Source: Oscillospiraceae bacterium (lineage in GTDB: Bacteria; Bacillota; Clostridia; Oscillospirales; CAG-272). Taken from it: a stretch of 64,000 bases of DNA. Below are positions 19,552 through 29,600 of this stretch, piece after piece. The DNA is taken from assembly GCA_022009675.1 (NCBI GenBank), contig CP091718.1, forward strand, positions 1,240,001-1,304,000. Direction: 5' to 3'. A program made the position numbers and the translations under genes. The notes below the pieces were generated by a model that was given only the letters and a program-made list of their open reading frames with translations, was not told where the DNA came from and did not search any database. The stretch's first letter is position 1. The number at the start of each line of letters is the position of its first letter.

Positions 19552-20279
19552 AGCGAAATTCCTCCGTCCAATGTCAGAATCTGCCCGGTCATGTATGCGC
19601 AGGCGTCGGATGCCAGCATGGCGACCAGATCCGCCACCTCCTCCGGCTTGCCCAGCCGGTGCATCGGAATGGCATCAAGGTATTCCTTCTTCTTCTCTTC
19701 GGGCAGGGCGTCCAGCATTTCGGTTTCAATGAAGCCGGGCGCGACCGCGTTGACGCGGATGCCGTAGGGGGCAAGCTCCTTCGCCATGGTCCGCGTCATG
19801 GCGTTGACCGCGCCCTTGGTCGCGCTGTATACCGTCTGCCCTGCCAGCGCAAAGGTACCGCTGACCGAGGACATATTGATGATGGCGCCGCACTTTTTGC
19901 GGAACATCTTCAGCACCGCCTGCTGTGCGCAGTAGAGGTAGCCCTTGACGTTGAGATCCATGCAGCGATCCAGCGTTTCGGGGGTGAGCATCAGGAGGTA
20001 CTCGTCCCTGACGATGCCCGCGTTGTTGACCAGCACGTCGATCTGCCCGTATGCCTTGCTGACGTCGCGCATCATGGCGCGCACCGCCGCCGGATCGGAC
20101 ACATCCGCCTGACAGAGCATCCCGGCGCCGCCTGCCGCCTCGATGGCGTCCAGCACGGCGCGGGCTTCGTCCTCGCGGTGGGCGTAATTGATGACGACGG
20201 TATAGCCGTCGCGTGCCAGCCGCAGGGCGCAGGCGCGCCCGATGCCGCGGGACGCGCCGGTTACGATTGCAACTTTCAT
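19548..20279 (-). CDS. fabG: 3-oxoacyl-ACP reductase FabG
   Basis: A 243-residue SDR with TGASRGIG, VLVNNAGIVRDEYLLML, INMSSVSG (catalytic Ser), VYSATKGAV (Tyr and Lys) and a C-terminal GQILTLDGGISL. This is the canonical FabG pattern, including the NNAG motif. It reduces 3-oxoacyl-ACP with NADPH in the elongation cycle. It overlaps the fabZ start at its 3' end. Confidence 0.95.
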   Translation of the reverse strand: MKVAIVTGASRGIGRACALRLARDGYTVVINYAHREDEARAVLDAIEAAGGAGMLCQADVSDPAAVRAMMRDVSKAYGQIDVLVNNAGIVRDEYLLMLTPETLDRCMDLNVKGYLYCAQQAVLKMFRKKCGAIINMSSVSGTFALAGQTVYSATKGAVNAMTRTMAKELAPYGIRVNAVAPGFIETEMLDALPEEKKKEYLDAIPMHRLGKPEEVADLVAMLASDACAYMTGQILTLDGGISL

Positions 20280-20343
20280 AGTTGTGAAGTCTCCTGTGTG
20301 TAGTATGTGGAGCCCGGTGCCCCCGCGCCCCGTCCGTCTCCCG

Positions 20344-21544
20344 TCAGAGAACCTTCTCTATCACGACCGCCGTGTACGAGCCGCCGGCTGCAAAAGACAC
20401 AGCCAGCAGGCGGCGGAGGGAGCCTGCGGAGACGCTTGTCTGCACCATGCCGGTCTTGCCGGCGGGGAGCAGGTAGGCATCCGGCTCGGCGTCGAGGTCG
20501 CCGTGGAGCAGGAACGCACCGTGTGCCAGCGCCAGCGCGGCGGAGGCGGCGCGTCCCTCGCCCGTCCGCTGCTTCACCGACAGGACGGGAACGCGGGACA
20601 GGTCGAATACGGCAGACAGACCGGCGGTTTCCTGCGAGTCCACCTCGGTCATGCCGTTTGCAAAGCCGAGGATGCCGTCGATATCGGCGGCGGTCAGCTC
20701 CGCATCGGCAAGCGCCGCGCGGACTGCCTTGACCAGACCCTCGGAGGAGCCGCCCACCGTGCCGAACGGCACATCGCTGTGCGCCATGCCGTAGCCGCGC
20801 ACGCGGCAGTAAGGCACCGCACCCCGCGCGGCGGCGGAGTCTGCGGTTTCCAGCACCAGCGACACGCTGCCGTCAGAGAGCGGGAAGGTATCCCTTGCCC
20901 GCGTAGGGTGTAACCGGCTCGGAGGCGGCAAGCCCCAGCCCGTGGTACAGCTCGGAGAGAATCGCATCGTTTTCGTCGGTTCCGGTTGCGATCATGGCGG
21001 ACACGCGTCCGTCCCGGATCACCTGCATGGCATATGCCACCGACTGCAGACCGGACTGATTTCCGTTGGTCACGGTCACGTTATAGCCCTTCACGCCGGA
21101 GCAGATGGAAAGATACCCGCCCGCCGCGTTGTAAACCGTATTGGGGAACTTGAAGGCACTGCCGCCCGCGTTGCCCTTCTGCGTGATGAGATTCTGGAAG
21201 TCGCAGCTGGGACCGACGGCGCCCTCCGAGGTGCCGATAATCATGCCGATATGCCCGGCGTTTTCGTCGGTCACGGTGTAAGCCGCGTCATGCAGCGCGT
21301 CCATGCCGGACACCGCCTGCATCTGGCTCAGATGATCCAGCTTGCGGTAGAATGCCATTTTCAGTCCCTGCGCGTCATAGTCCGCCGTGGTCACGTGGGA
21401 GGACGCCTCGGCACCCTCCATGTGTGCGCCGGTGCGGCAGGCATCCAGATAGGCAGTCTTGCCGTTGCCCAGCGGGGTGACAAGACCGATACCGGTCAGC
21501 AGGATGTCGGGTGCATCCGGACGCCTGCGCGGCTCGCCCGCCTG
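20344..21544 (-). CDS. Ketosynthase-like protein without catalytic residues (CLF-like; frameshifted)
   Basis: A thiolase-fold protein of beta-ketoacyl synthase type. The start ILLTGIGLVTPLGNGKTAYL is family-like, but all three active-site positions are changed. The Cys region reads VTNGNQSGLQS in place of the usual TACASG, the first His region reads LGFANGMTEVDSQET in place of HGTGT, and the second reads VKQRTGEGRAASAA in place of KSMTGHTLGAAGA. This pattern of loss is that of chain-length-factor partners in KS-CLF heterodimers. It is read without a stop from the preceding ketosynthase through a linker of about 13 residues (QAGEPRRRPDAPD), so it is either a fusion or a separate gene whose boundary was lost to an indel. 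An indel near 20885 breaks it; the remainder runs from FPLSDGSVSLVLETAD to VVIEKVL. Confidence 0.75.
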
Positions 21545-22733
21545 CCTGCCGAAGATGATGCTGGCGTTGTTGCCGCCAAAGGCGAAGGAGTTGTTCATGA
21601 CCGCGTCCAGCTGCTTGCGGCGCGGGACGTTGGGGCAGAAATCCAGCTTGCCCGCCTTTTTCCGCCAGAACGGTCAGATCCGCATCGCTGTATCCGATGG
21701 TAGGCGGAACGGTATTCTCTACCAGCGCCTTGATGGCGAACACCGCCTCAATAGCGCCGGCGGCGCCCAAACAGTGCCCGGTCATCGCCTTGGTGGAGCT
21801 GACCGACAGGCTGTCGTTCTTGCCGTCAAAAATCGTGTGCAGGGAAAGGAATTCCGCCTCGTCGTTCTTTGCGGTTCCGGTGCCGTGCGCGTTGACGTAG
21901 TCGATGTCCGCCTCGGTCAGACCAGCCTCGGCAATCGCGCCGCGGATGGCACTCATCTGTCCCTCGCCGTCCGGGCGGGGCGCCGTGATGTGGTGCGCAT
22001 CGCTGCTGATGCCGGAGCCGAGGATCTCGCAGTAAATGTGCGCGCCGCGCGCGACGGCGTGCTCATAGGACTCCACAACCAGTACGCCCGCACCCTCGCC
22101 CAGCGTGATGCCGTGGGAATGGTTGAAGGGGGAGCAGGAGTTTTCGTCCAGCGCGTGCAGGGACAGGAAGCCGGCATACGGAACCGAGGAAAAACCGTCG
22201 GTGCCGCCCGCCAGCACGACATCCGCCTTGCCCGCCCGGATAAGGTCGGCTGCATAGGCGATGCTGATGGTGCCTGCCGCGCAGGCGTTGGCAACATTGG
22301 TCACGATGCCGCCCGCATGGCAGACGCCCGCCACCTGATTGGCAATTGCCGAAATCGGCATTTTGAGAATATCCTCGCGGTGCTTGCCGCCGCGGTAGTA
22401 GCGCTCCAGACGGCGCCCGCCGCCGACACAGCTGCCCATGATGACGCTTGCCCGCTCACTGTTGCCGAAATCCGAAAGACCTGCGTCCGACAGGGCTTCC
22501 CCCGTCGCCCGCAGGCAAAGAGCGGCAGCCCGGTCAAGGGTGGGGTCGGATTCCTCCAACCCCTTGACCTCTGCCGCATAATCGGCATAGCAGTCGGCGG
22601 TGTCCAGCGTGTTCGTATGCGCGATACCGCTCCGGGAGGCAAGGATGCTGTCCCAGCACTCCTCCACATTTCCTCCGATGGCGCTGATGACCCCAAGACC
22701 TGTGATCACGCACCGAATCTGTCTGTCCGCCAT
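21545..22733 (-). CDS. fabF: Beta-ketoacyl-ACP synthase II (FabF-type; frameshifted near 3' end)
   Basis: Condensing enzyme of fatty-acid elongation. VITGLGVISAIGGNVEECW is at the N-terminus, the nucleophile Cys is in NVANACAAGTISIAYA, the His residues are in VNAHGTGTAKNDEAE and STKAMTGHCLGAAGAIEA, and the C-terminal glycine-rich NSFAFGGNNASIIF is present after correcting an indel near 21655. The start at 22733 lies four bases after the ACP stop. The frame then continues without a stop into a second, inactive ketosynthase-like domain. Confidence 0.85.
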
Positions 22734-22737
22734 GGTC

Positions 22738-22985
22738 TTACTGCTCCGCGTGTGCTACGACGTAGGCTGCCAGCGCGTCGATATTTTTGAAGTGCTCCTT
22801 GCCGACGCCCGTCATCGGCACGCCGTACTCCTCGTCGATAGCGGAGATGATCTCCAGCGAGTCGATGGAATCCAGCCCGATGCCCTCATTGAACAGGGGG
22901 TGTCGTAGTCCAGCACATCTGCCTCGATGCCCAGCCGCTCGCAGAGCATCTCCTTGATTTTAGCCTTTACAGTGGTTGCGTCCAT
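22738..22985 (-). CDS. acpP: Acyl carrier protein (frameshifted)
   Basis: Corrected length about 82 residues. MDATTVKAKIKEMLCERLGIEADVLDYDTP is followed, after restoring one C missing from the run near 22899, by LFNEGIGLDSIDSLEIISAIDEEYGV. The Ser of GLDSIDSLE is the phosphopantetheine site. The sequence ends AAYVVAHAEQ with the TAA at 22738-22740. The start at 22985 has a GAGAGGGT ribosome site. It directly precedes the ketosynthase gene and carries the growing acyl chain for this cluster. Confidence 0.88.
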
Positions 22986-23162
22986 GGTAGTACCCTCTCT
23001 TTGTGTTTTTTGTTTGGTTGGGGAAGAACCGAGTCCGGATTGCCTTCCGGGGCGCTCCCGAATCAGCGCTTCCTTTGCTTTTTGCTGTATTTGTTCCACA
23101 ACGGGTTCCGTTGATGTGGACAGAGGAATGCCGCCTTGCCGATGCCGACGGTCAGCCCGCGA

Positions 23163-23732
23163 TCAGGAATCACCCGGCGTTTCGGGATATTCCACCACGC
23201 GCACCGAGGAAAGCACGGTGCAGGCGCTCATGGTGGCTTCCACGATCAGCACGGCACCCATGAAGCGGGTCAGAAACCGCACGCTGTCGGTCGGGTAGAT
23301 GGCGATGAACAGCCCGCCTGCCGTTGCCAGCACGGCAAGGGAAAAGATCAGCCACCAGACGGAGATTCCGAATCTCCTGGCGTGGCGGGCGACCTGGATT
23401 TTTGATGATTCCGTCGGTGAAAAACGAAGATGCCCAGTAGAAGCCAGGTCGATTCCACCGTCAGCACGGGGCGGACAAGGAAGATCAGACCGATGCCGAT
23501 GAGCAGGACGCCGTAAATGGAGTCATACTGAAACGCCAGCCGGTACAGGTCCTTGGAAAGGAAGCCTGTGATTTTGACCGCGCCGAGCAGGATGAGGAAA
23601 ACGCCGCAGGCGTACTTCCATCCGACCTGCAGACTCGGGTCGGCGACCAGCAGGACGCCCAGTACGAGCAGAAACGCCGCCAGCACGAGGTGCCCGATTT
23701 TTAGCAATGCGCATGGGAACAGCCGAGTGCAT
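23163..23732 (-). CDS. DUF308 (HdeD-type) multi-pass membrane protein (frameshifted)
   Basis: About 190 residues with a series of hydrophobic segments: IGHLVLAAFLLVLGVLLVADP, WKYACGVFLILLGAVKITGF, YGVLLIGIGLIFLVRPVLT and WLLLGIFVF; beyond the break, WWLIFSLAVLATAGGLFIAIYP and FMGAVLIVEATMSA. This alternation is typical of the DUF308/HdeD family. Extra A residues near 23700 and 23408 break the frame. The ATG at 23732 sits six bases after AGGAGG. Function unknown; it is first in the probable transcript leading into the fatty-acid genes. Confidence 0.7.
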
Positions 23733-23791
23733 ATCCATCCTCCTTTTCCGCTTGCCGCCTTCGGCGGCAGAATACCGACAATCCGAGGGAC

Positions 23792-23820
23792 AGTATACCG
23801 GAAACCTCCGTCTGCCGCAA
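23792..23820 (-). promoter_or_regulatory. Probable promoter for the DUF308-fab cluster
   Basis: On the minus strand TTGCGG, a 17-nt spacer and TATACT (23797-23792), about 60 nt before the DUF308 start. The -35 box is weak. No clear promoter lies directly upstream of the ACP gene. Confidence 0.5.
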
Positions 23821-23834
23821 TGGACAAAGAAATG

Positions 23835-23859
23835 CCGGTGTCACACTTTAGGACACCGG
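23835..23859 (-). terminator. Terminator hairpin after the TetR gene
   Basis: CCGGTGTC (23835-23842) pairs with GACACCGG (23852-23859). On the minus strand it is followed by ATTTCTTT. It separates the regulator from the DUF308 gene. Confidence 0.6.
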
Positions 23860-23905
23860 AGGGGGAATTGTCATATAAAAAAGGGGGGGGAATGCCGGAA
23901 CTCCG

Positions 23906-24445
23906 TCATTCCCCGTGCGACATATCCGTCAGCAGACGGACTGCGCGGCGGTACTTTTCCACGATATTGTCATTCATGCCGCTCTTGGTCCAGTCCATGC
24001 ACAGCCCGAAAAACTGGCACTTGGCAAAGTAAATCAGCGCGTCCCGATCCTCCGGGGCGATCTTGCCGTCCGGCGTCATCTCGCCCACCACCAGCCGGGC
24101 AGTGTGTGCGCACATCCGCATGAGGAAGTCCTCATAGGCATTCCGGTCGATGGAGTTGTAGATGTGGTACACGGCGCGGCGGTTATTCTTGGCGAACTCA
24201 TAGGCGCTCTCAATGCAGGTTTCCATGGACAGTGCCGTATCATGCTGCTGTGTCAGCGTGTTGGCTGCCTCAATGATGATTTCTTCGAGCAGGGAAGGAA
24301 TATCCTGATAGTGGTAGTAAAAGGTATTGCGGCTGATATTGCAGATATCCACAATGCTTTTGACGCTGATTTTATTGAGCGGGCGCTCGTTCAGCAGGCG
24401 GATAAATGCCGCCTTGATAGCGGTTTTGGTGTAGTCGTTCGGCAT
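23906..24445 (-). CDS. TetR/AcrR-family transcriptional regulator
   Basis: A 179-residue regulator. The N-terminal helix-turn-helix is clear (TAIKAAFIRLLNERPLNKI, then VKSIVDICNISRNTFYYHYQDI), with the FYYHY signature of TetR/DhaS-like members. The C-terminal ligand domain is all-helical and ends KYRRAVRLLTDMSHGE. The start at 24445 follows AAAGGAGG; an in-frame upstream Met lies in the promoter. It is divergent from lepA and upstream of the fatty-acid genes, so regulation of those is possible but not shown. Confidence 0.88.
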   Translation of the reverse strand: MPNDYTKTAIKAAFIRLLNERPLNKISVKSIVDICNISRNTFYYHYQDIPSLLEEIIIEAANTLTQQHDTALSMETCIESAYEFAKNNRRAVYHIYNSIDRNAYEDFLMRMCAHTARLVVGEMTPDGKIAPEDRDALIYFAKCQFFGLCMDWTKSGMNDNIVEKYRRAVRLLTDMSHGE

Positions 24446-24470
24446 GATCCGCCTCCTTTCCGCCGTTATC

Positions 24471-24516
24471 CTGTATGTATTACAGCTATTATAGCACATG
24501 GGAAGGAAAATGTAAA
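24471..24516 (-). promoter_or_regulatory. Promoter and possible operator of the TetR gene
   Basis: TTTACA (24516-24511), a 17-nt spacer and a perfect TATAAT (24493-24488) on the minus strand. Just downstream, CTGTA (24471-24475) and TACAG (24481-24485) form an inverted repeat in the transcribed leader, suited to autorepression. Confidence 0.65.
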
Positions 24517-24661
24517 GGTCTACCCGGAAGATTTTGCGGCACCGGCGGGGAAGGGGTGACCAAAGTTATGTCATGCAGGGGCTGAATCCGGGCGGCACGG
24601 GAGCTGGCGGGAACCCGCGAAAGCCGGACGCAAATTAAAATAACAAAATTTCCTTTTCCTA

Positions 24662-24691
24662 TTGCCATCCGGATGAAAAATCATGTATAAT
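24662..24691 (+). promoter_or_regulatory. Promoter for lepA
   Basis: TTGCCA (24662-24667), an 18-nt spacer and a perfect TATAAT (24686-24691), followed after 20 nt by the AGGAG ribosome site of lepA. Confidence 0.75.
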
Positions 24692-24721
24692 GTAAAAACA
24701 AAAATCGCACAGGAGATACGC

Positions 24722-26581
24722 ATGGCAGAGAAAGCTGAAAAAGAGAACCGGAGGATGCAGCACATCCGCAACTTCTCCATCATTGCACACATAGATCACG
24801 GAAAATCCACCCTGGCTGACAGGATACTGGAACGCACCAACACACTCAGCGCACGCGAAATGGAAGCGCAGGTGCTGGATAATATGGATCTGGAGCGCGA
24901 GCGCGGCATCACCATCAAGGCGCGCGCGGTCCGGCTCAACTATACCGCGCCCGACGGCGAGGCGTATGAGTTGAACCTCATCGACACGCCCGGACACGTG
25001 GACTTCAACTACGAGGTGTCCCGGTCGCTCAACGCCTGCGAAGGCGCCCTGCTGGTCGTGGACGCCACGCAGGGCATCGAGGCGCAGACGCTTGCCAACG
25101 CGTACCTTGCGGTGGACGCAGGGCTGGAGATTCTGCCCGTGATCAACAAAATCGACCTGCCCTCGGCGCAGGTGGAGCAGTGCCGGAAGGATATCGAGGA
25201 TGTCATCGGCATCCCGGCGGAGGATTGCCCCGCTGTCAGTGCCAAGACCGGACTGAACATCCAGGACGTGCTGGATGCCATCGTCCGCGACATTCCGGCC
25301 CCGCGCGGCGACGAGGACGCACCGCTCAAGGCACTCATCTTCGACTCCTACTATGACAGCTACCTCGGCGTGGTCGTCAATATCCGCCTCATGGACGGTG
25401 TCCTGCGGGTGGGAGACAGGATCCGCCTCATGTCCACCGGAACGGTCTTTGAGGTGGTGGACGTCGGCACGCTGGAGCCGTTCGGACTGCGCTCCACAGG
25501 CAAACTGGCGGCGGGCGAGGTCGGTTACTTGACCGCCTCCATCAAATCGGTCGGGGATACCCGCGTGGGCGATACCGTCACGCTGGCGGATAACCCCACC
25601 GCTACGCCCTGCCCCGGCTTCAAGGCGGCACAGCCCATGGTTTTTGCCGGTATCTATCCCGCCGACGGCGCACGCTACGGCGACCTGCGCGAGGCGTTGG
25701 AGAAGCTGCAGCTCAACGATGCCGCCCTGACCTTCGATCCCGAGACCTCCGTCGCGCTGGGCTTCGGCTTCCGGTGCGGGTTCCTGGGACTTCTGCATAT
25801 GGAAATCATCGAGGAGCGGCTGGAGCGCGAGTTCAATCTTGACCTGATTACCACCGCCCCCAGCGTCGTTTACGAAATCACCAAAACCGACGGCTCGGTC
25901 ATCACGGTGGACAACCCCTCCAACTACCCCTCGCCCGACGTTATCCGGGAGGCGCGGGAACCGATCGTCCAGGCGAATATCATCACGCCGGTGGAGTATG
26001 TCGGCGGTCTGATGGAGCTGTGCCAGGACAGGCGGGGCGAATTCATCGACATGAAGTACCTCGATCCCACCCGCGTGGAACTGCACTATCACCTGCCGCT
26101 CAATGAGATTATCTACGACTTCTTTGATGCGCTCAAGAGCCGTTCGCGCGGCTACGCGTCGCTGGATTATGAGCTGCTGGGCTATCAGCCCTCGCGGCTG
26201 GTCAAGCTGGACTTCCTGCTCAACGGCGATCAGGTGGATGCCCTGTCCTTCATCGTGCACGAGGACAAGGCGTATGCCCGCGCCCGGCGTGTTGCCGAGA
26301 AGCTGAAGGAGAATATCCCGCGCCAGCTGTTCGAGATCCCCGTGCAGGCAGCGATAGGCTCCAAGATCATAGCCCGGGAAACCGTCAAAGCGATGCGCAA
26401 GGACGTGCTTGCCAAATGCTACGGCGGCGACATCACCCGCAAAAAGAAGCTCCTTGAAAAACAGAAGGAAGGCAAAAAGAAAATGCGCCAGCTCGGCTCC
26501 GTTCAGGTCTCCCCCGAAGCCTTCATGGCTGTCCTGCGTCTGGACAGCGACGACAGCAACGGAAACAACGGGAGCAAATAA
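24722..26581 (+). CDS. lepA: Elongation factor 4 (ribosomal back-translocase GTPase)
   Basis: A 619-residue translational GTPase. G1 is AHIDHGKSTLADR, G2/switch I is ERERGITIKA, G3 is DTPGHVDFNYEVSRSL, G4 is NKIDLPSA and G5 SAKTGLN. Domain II follows, then FGFRCGFLGLLHMEIIEERLERE and the LepA-specific C-terminal domain (YGGDITRKKKLLEKQKEGKKKMRQLGSVQVSPEAF). The ATG at 24722 is chosen because AGGAG lies just upstream; a longer frame would begin inside the -10 box. Intact, unlike many neighbours. Confidence 0.97.
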   Translation: MAEKAEKENRRMQHIRNFSIIAHIDHGKSTLADRILERTNTLSAREMEAQVLDNMDLERERGITIKARAVRLNYTAPDGEAYELNLIDTPGHVDFNYEVSRSLNACEGALLVVDATQGIEAQTLANAYLAVDAGLEILPVINKIDLPSAQVEQCRKDIEDVIGIPAEDCPAVSAKTGLNIQDVLDAIVRDIPAPRGDEDAPLKALIFDSYYDSYLGVVVNIRLMDGVLRVGDRIRLMSTGTVFEVVDVGTLEPFGLRSTGKLAAGEVGYLTASIKSVGDTRVGDTVTLADNPTATPCPGFKAAQPMVFAGIYPADGARYGDLREALEKLQLNDAALTFDPETSVALGFGFRCGFLGLLHMEIIEERLEREFNLDLITTAPSVVYEITKTDGSVITVDNPSNYPSPDVIREAREPIVQANIITPVEYVGGLMELCQDRRGEFIDMKYLDPTRVELHYHLPLNEIIYDFFDALKSRSRGYASLDYELLGYQPSRLVKLDFLLNGDQVDALSFIVHEDKAYARARRVAEKLKENIPRQLFEIPVQAAIGSKIIARETVKAMRKDVLAKCYGGDITRKKKLLEKQKEGKKKMRQLGSVQVSPEAFMAVLRLDSDDSNGNNGSK

Positions 26582-26606
26582 CTCCCGAAAAAGAAAGGAG
26601 CATACC

Positions 26607-29600
26607 ATGTCTCGTTACCTTGTCAAGGACAAATTAACCTATGAAAGAGTCCCGCAGACAGACTACAGCTACAATCCCGACTACCTTCCCTACTCGTGGA
26701 TTGACGGACGTGTGCAGTCGCACAACGTCATGCTGCCGCTCTATCAGGCGGAGACCCTGCTGGCGCTGGGCGATCTGACGGTAGCCGGTGACACGCCTGC
26801 CGACATGGCGCTGACAGGCGCGGTGCAGGAAGTACTGAGCCGTTCCTCCGCTCTGCGCGTCAGACCGACTGAAAGCGGCGTCGTATACCGCGCCACCTTC
26901 TTCGGCGCTGCGGGAGAGTCCTTCTCCTCGGTCGGCACCTCCTGCGCGGGACACCCCGATTTCTTCGCGCTGTCCCGCATGGACTTTACGCCGGTGCGGT
27001 TCCGGCTGGAGACAGACGGCGCGCCGCTCACTGCATCCCTTTCCCTGGAGGCTGTGTGGAACACGCTGGGCGAATGGGGCGGACAGGCGCACTTCTATAC
27101 GCCGGAGAACGCCGTGCTGACCGACCGCGGCTGTGCCATGGCGCTGACCGTGGACGGACGCGGCGGCTTTGCCAGCCGGAGTCTGCCCCTGGATCCCGGC
27201 GGGTGCTACAGTATGCTGATGCCCCGGCGGAACACGGTGTTCGTGATCCTTTCCAACCCGGACGGGCTTGCCTCCGCCACGCTGTCCTTCACCTCCGAAG
27301 CGGCGCCGGACTACCTGCCGGAGAACGCCGTGACACTCCCCCTGCCGCAGGACGCGGATATGCACGCCCTGTACTTCAACCTTTCCGCCTGCCCCGGTTG
27401 CTCCGGGCGGCTGACCGGCTTCCGGCTGGAAATCGAGGGACGCGGCACCCTGCTGCTGCACGGCTACTCCTTTGAGCAGGAAAAGCCGCTGGAGACCCCG
27501 CGCGCGACCGTGACCTCCTGCCTGGCGGATGCCACTGCCACGACGCTGACCGTGACCGGCAGATTCTGCGCCGACGCCCTGCCGGCGGCGTATGCGGACG
27601 GACAGCTGTGCCTGTACGCCGGTACCATGGCGGACGCCCACGGGCTGGGCGCATCGCACGAGACGACCGCAGGAAAAGAGCGGGTCGGGAGCATCCCGCT
27701 GTCCGCTGTGTCCGCTGACGGTGGATTCCGCATGGCGGAGCTGCCGCTCCGGCTGGGTGCGACCACCCTGCTCCCCTATCAGCTCCTGCTGTTCGCCGAG
27801 GCGGAGGGACAGCCGGCACTGTGCCTGTCCGACCGCTTCTATGTCGAAAACTATGAGGTGTCCGACGGCAACCCCTACGCCTTCGATCTGCCCGACTACA
27901 CCGTGCGCGTGACCGACTTCGGCGCGTTCGGCGATGCGATACACAACGACACCGATGCCATCCAGGCGGCGCTGGATCACGTATCCGCCGCCGGCGGCGG
28001 ACACGTTGTTCTGCCCGGCAGCTCCGACCGTTACGGCCGCCGGTACATCGTGACCTCGATCCTTCTGCGGGACAGCGTGGATCTGCACTTTGAGGACGGT
28101 GCCGTTCTCTGGCAGTCCCAGCGCCGGGACGAGTACCCCTACCAGCCTGCCGTCGGGCATGACGGTGTGATCCCCGGCGTCAACTGGACGCACAACCTGC
28201 ACGTTTCCAATCTGCCGCTCGTGCAGGGTGCCAACATCTCGCACATCAAGATCACGGGGCACGGCAGCATCCGGATGCTGGATACCGGCTCCGAGGAGGG
28301 CGTGGATATGCCCGGCTATGCCGCCGGATGCTACCGCCGCATCCACTGCATCCCGCTGGGGCTGTTCTGCTGTAACGATGTCGAAACGCGGGATTTTGAA
28401 ATCATCCGCTCCAACAACTACAACACCGAGTACAGCCACTGCTGCCGCGTGTATATCGCCAATGTCCGTCTGCATGAGGTCAAGTGCGTCAGCGGCGACG
28501 GCTTCGGCGTGGCTGGCTCACACGGCGTGCGGGTCAACCGCTGCTTCCTGCAATCCAACGATGACGGCGTGATTATGTCCTGCCATTACTTCGACCCGCG
28601 CGGCATCCTGTGGTGGACGAACCTCCGGGGCTACGACAACAGCTGCCGGGATATAACCGTCCTGCATTCCTACATCAACTCCGGCGGCGGCAAGGCGCTT
28701 GCCTTCATCACGTGGGGCACCAGCGATCCCGTCCAGGAGAACGAGGAGGTCAGCGGCGTGTACGCCACCGACAACTACCTGACCTCGGTCAATCCGGTCG
28801 GCACATGGCCCGACAACCCCTACAACGGCAAACAGCCCTTTGACAACTCCGAGACCGATGACTATTCGCCGGTCAAGGATATACGCATCGTGGGCAACCG
28901 GTACGCCGGAAACTGCACGCTGGGACCCATCCGGGCGACCAACGTGCTGACCGACTGCGGTGTCTGCTCGACCTCGGATTTCCGCAACGGCGACTTCACG
29001 CTGGGCGGCATGGCGAACTGGACGATGTGGCGGAACGATGCGCCGGATTCGGTCGGCACCGTTATATACGCCGACAAGGAGAAGGGGCGCATCTGCCACT
29101 TTGAGCGGGGCGACGTCGCCGCCGCGCAGGGACTGCGGCTGGAGGCAGGACAGCACATCTTCCGCTGTGAGCTGCTGACGGGCGCGGGCGGCGCGGAGCT
29201 GTTCGTGGCACGCATCCCGGCGCTGGGTACGCCCGGCGGCGATACGCCCTACGCTATGGGTGAGGTGCTGGCAAGCCGCCGGGCGGTCTGCACGCGCCCG
29301 ACGGTCGTGTCGCTGTCCTTTGAACTGACCGATGAGGTGAGCGATGTGTTCGTAGGTCTGCGGCGCCCGGCAGAGGGCGTGTCGGCACAGGACTGCGCGG
29401 CGCAGGATTATGCGGCGCAGGACTACGCGGCGCAGGACTGCGCTGTGTTCGACGCCTGCACGATGGAAAGCCATGTGGACCGTGACGCCATTGCCGCACG
29501 CCGCCGGGAGCGGTTCCTTGCCGCTGTCGAGCAGGACTTTGATACGACCGGCTTCTGCGTGGACGGGAAGGAAGGCAAGCTGTACCTCCGGACAACCGCC

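Noticed and set aside
26409..26606. Upstream extension of the GH28-like gene into lepA
   Set aside because: Overlaps the conserved end of lepA in another frame. AAAGGAG before the ATG at 26607 sets the start.
24659..26608. Long minus-strand frame opposite lepA
   Set aside because: Antisense shadow caused by GC-rich third positions; lepA on the plus strand is certain.
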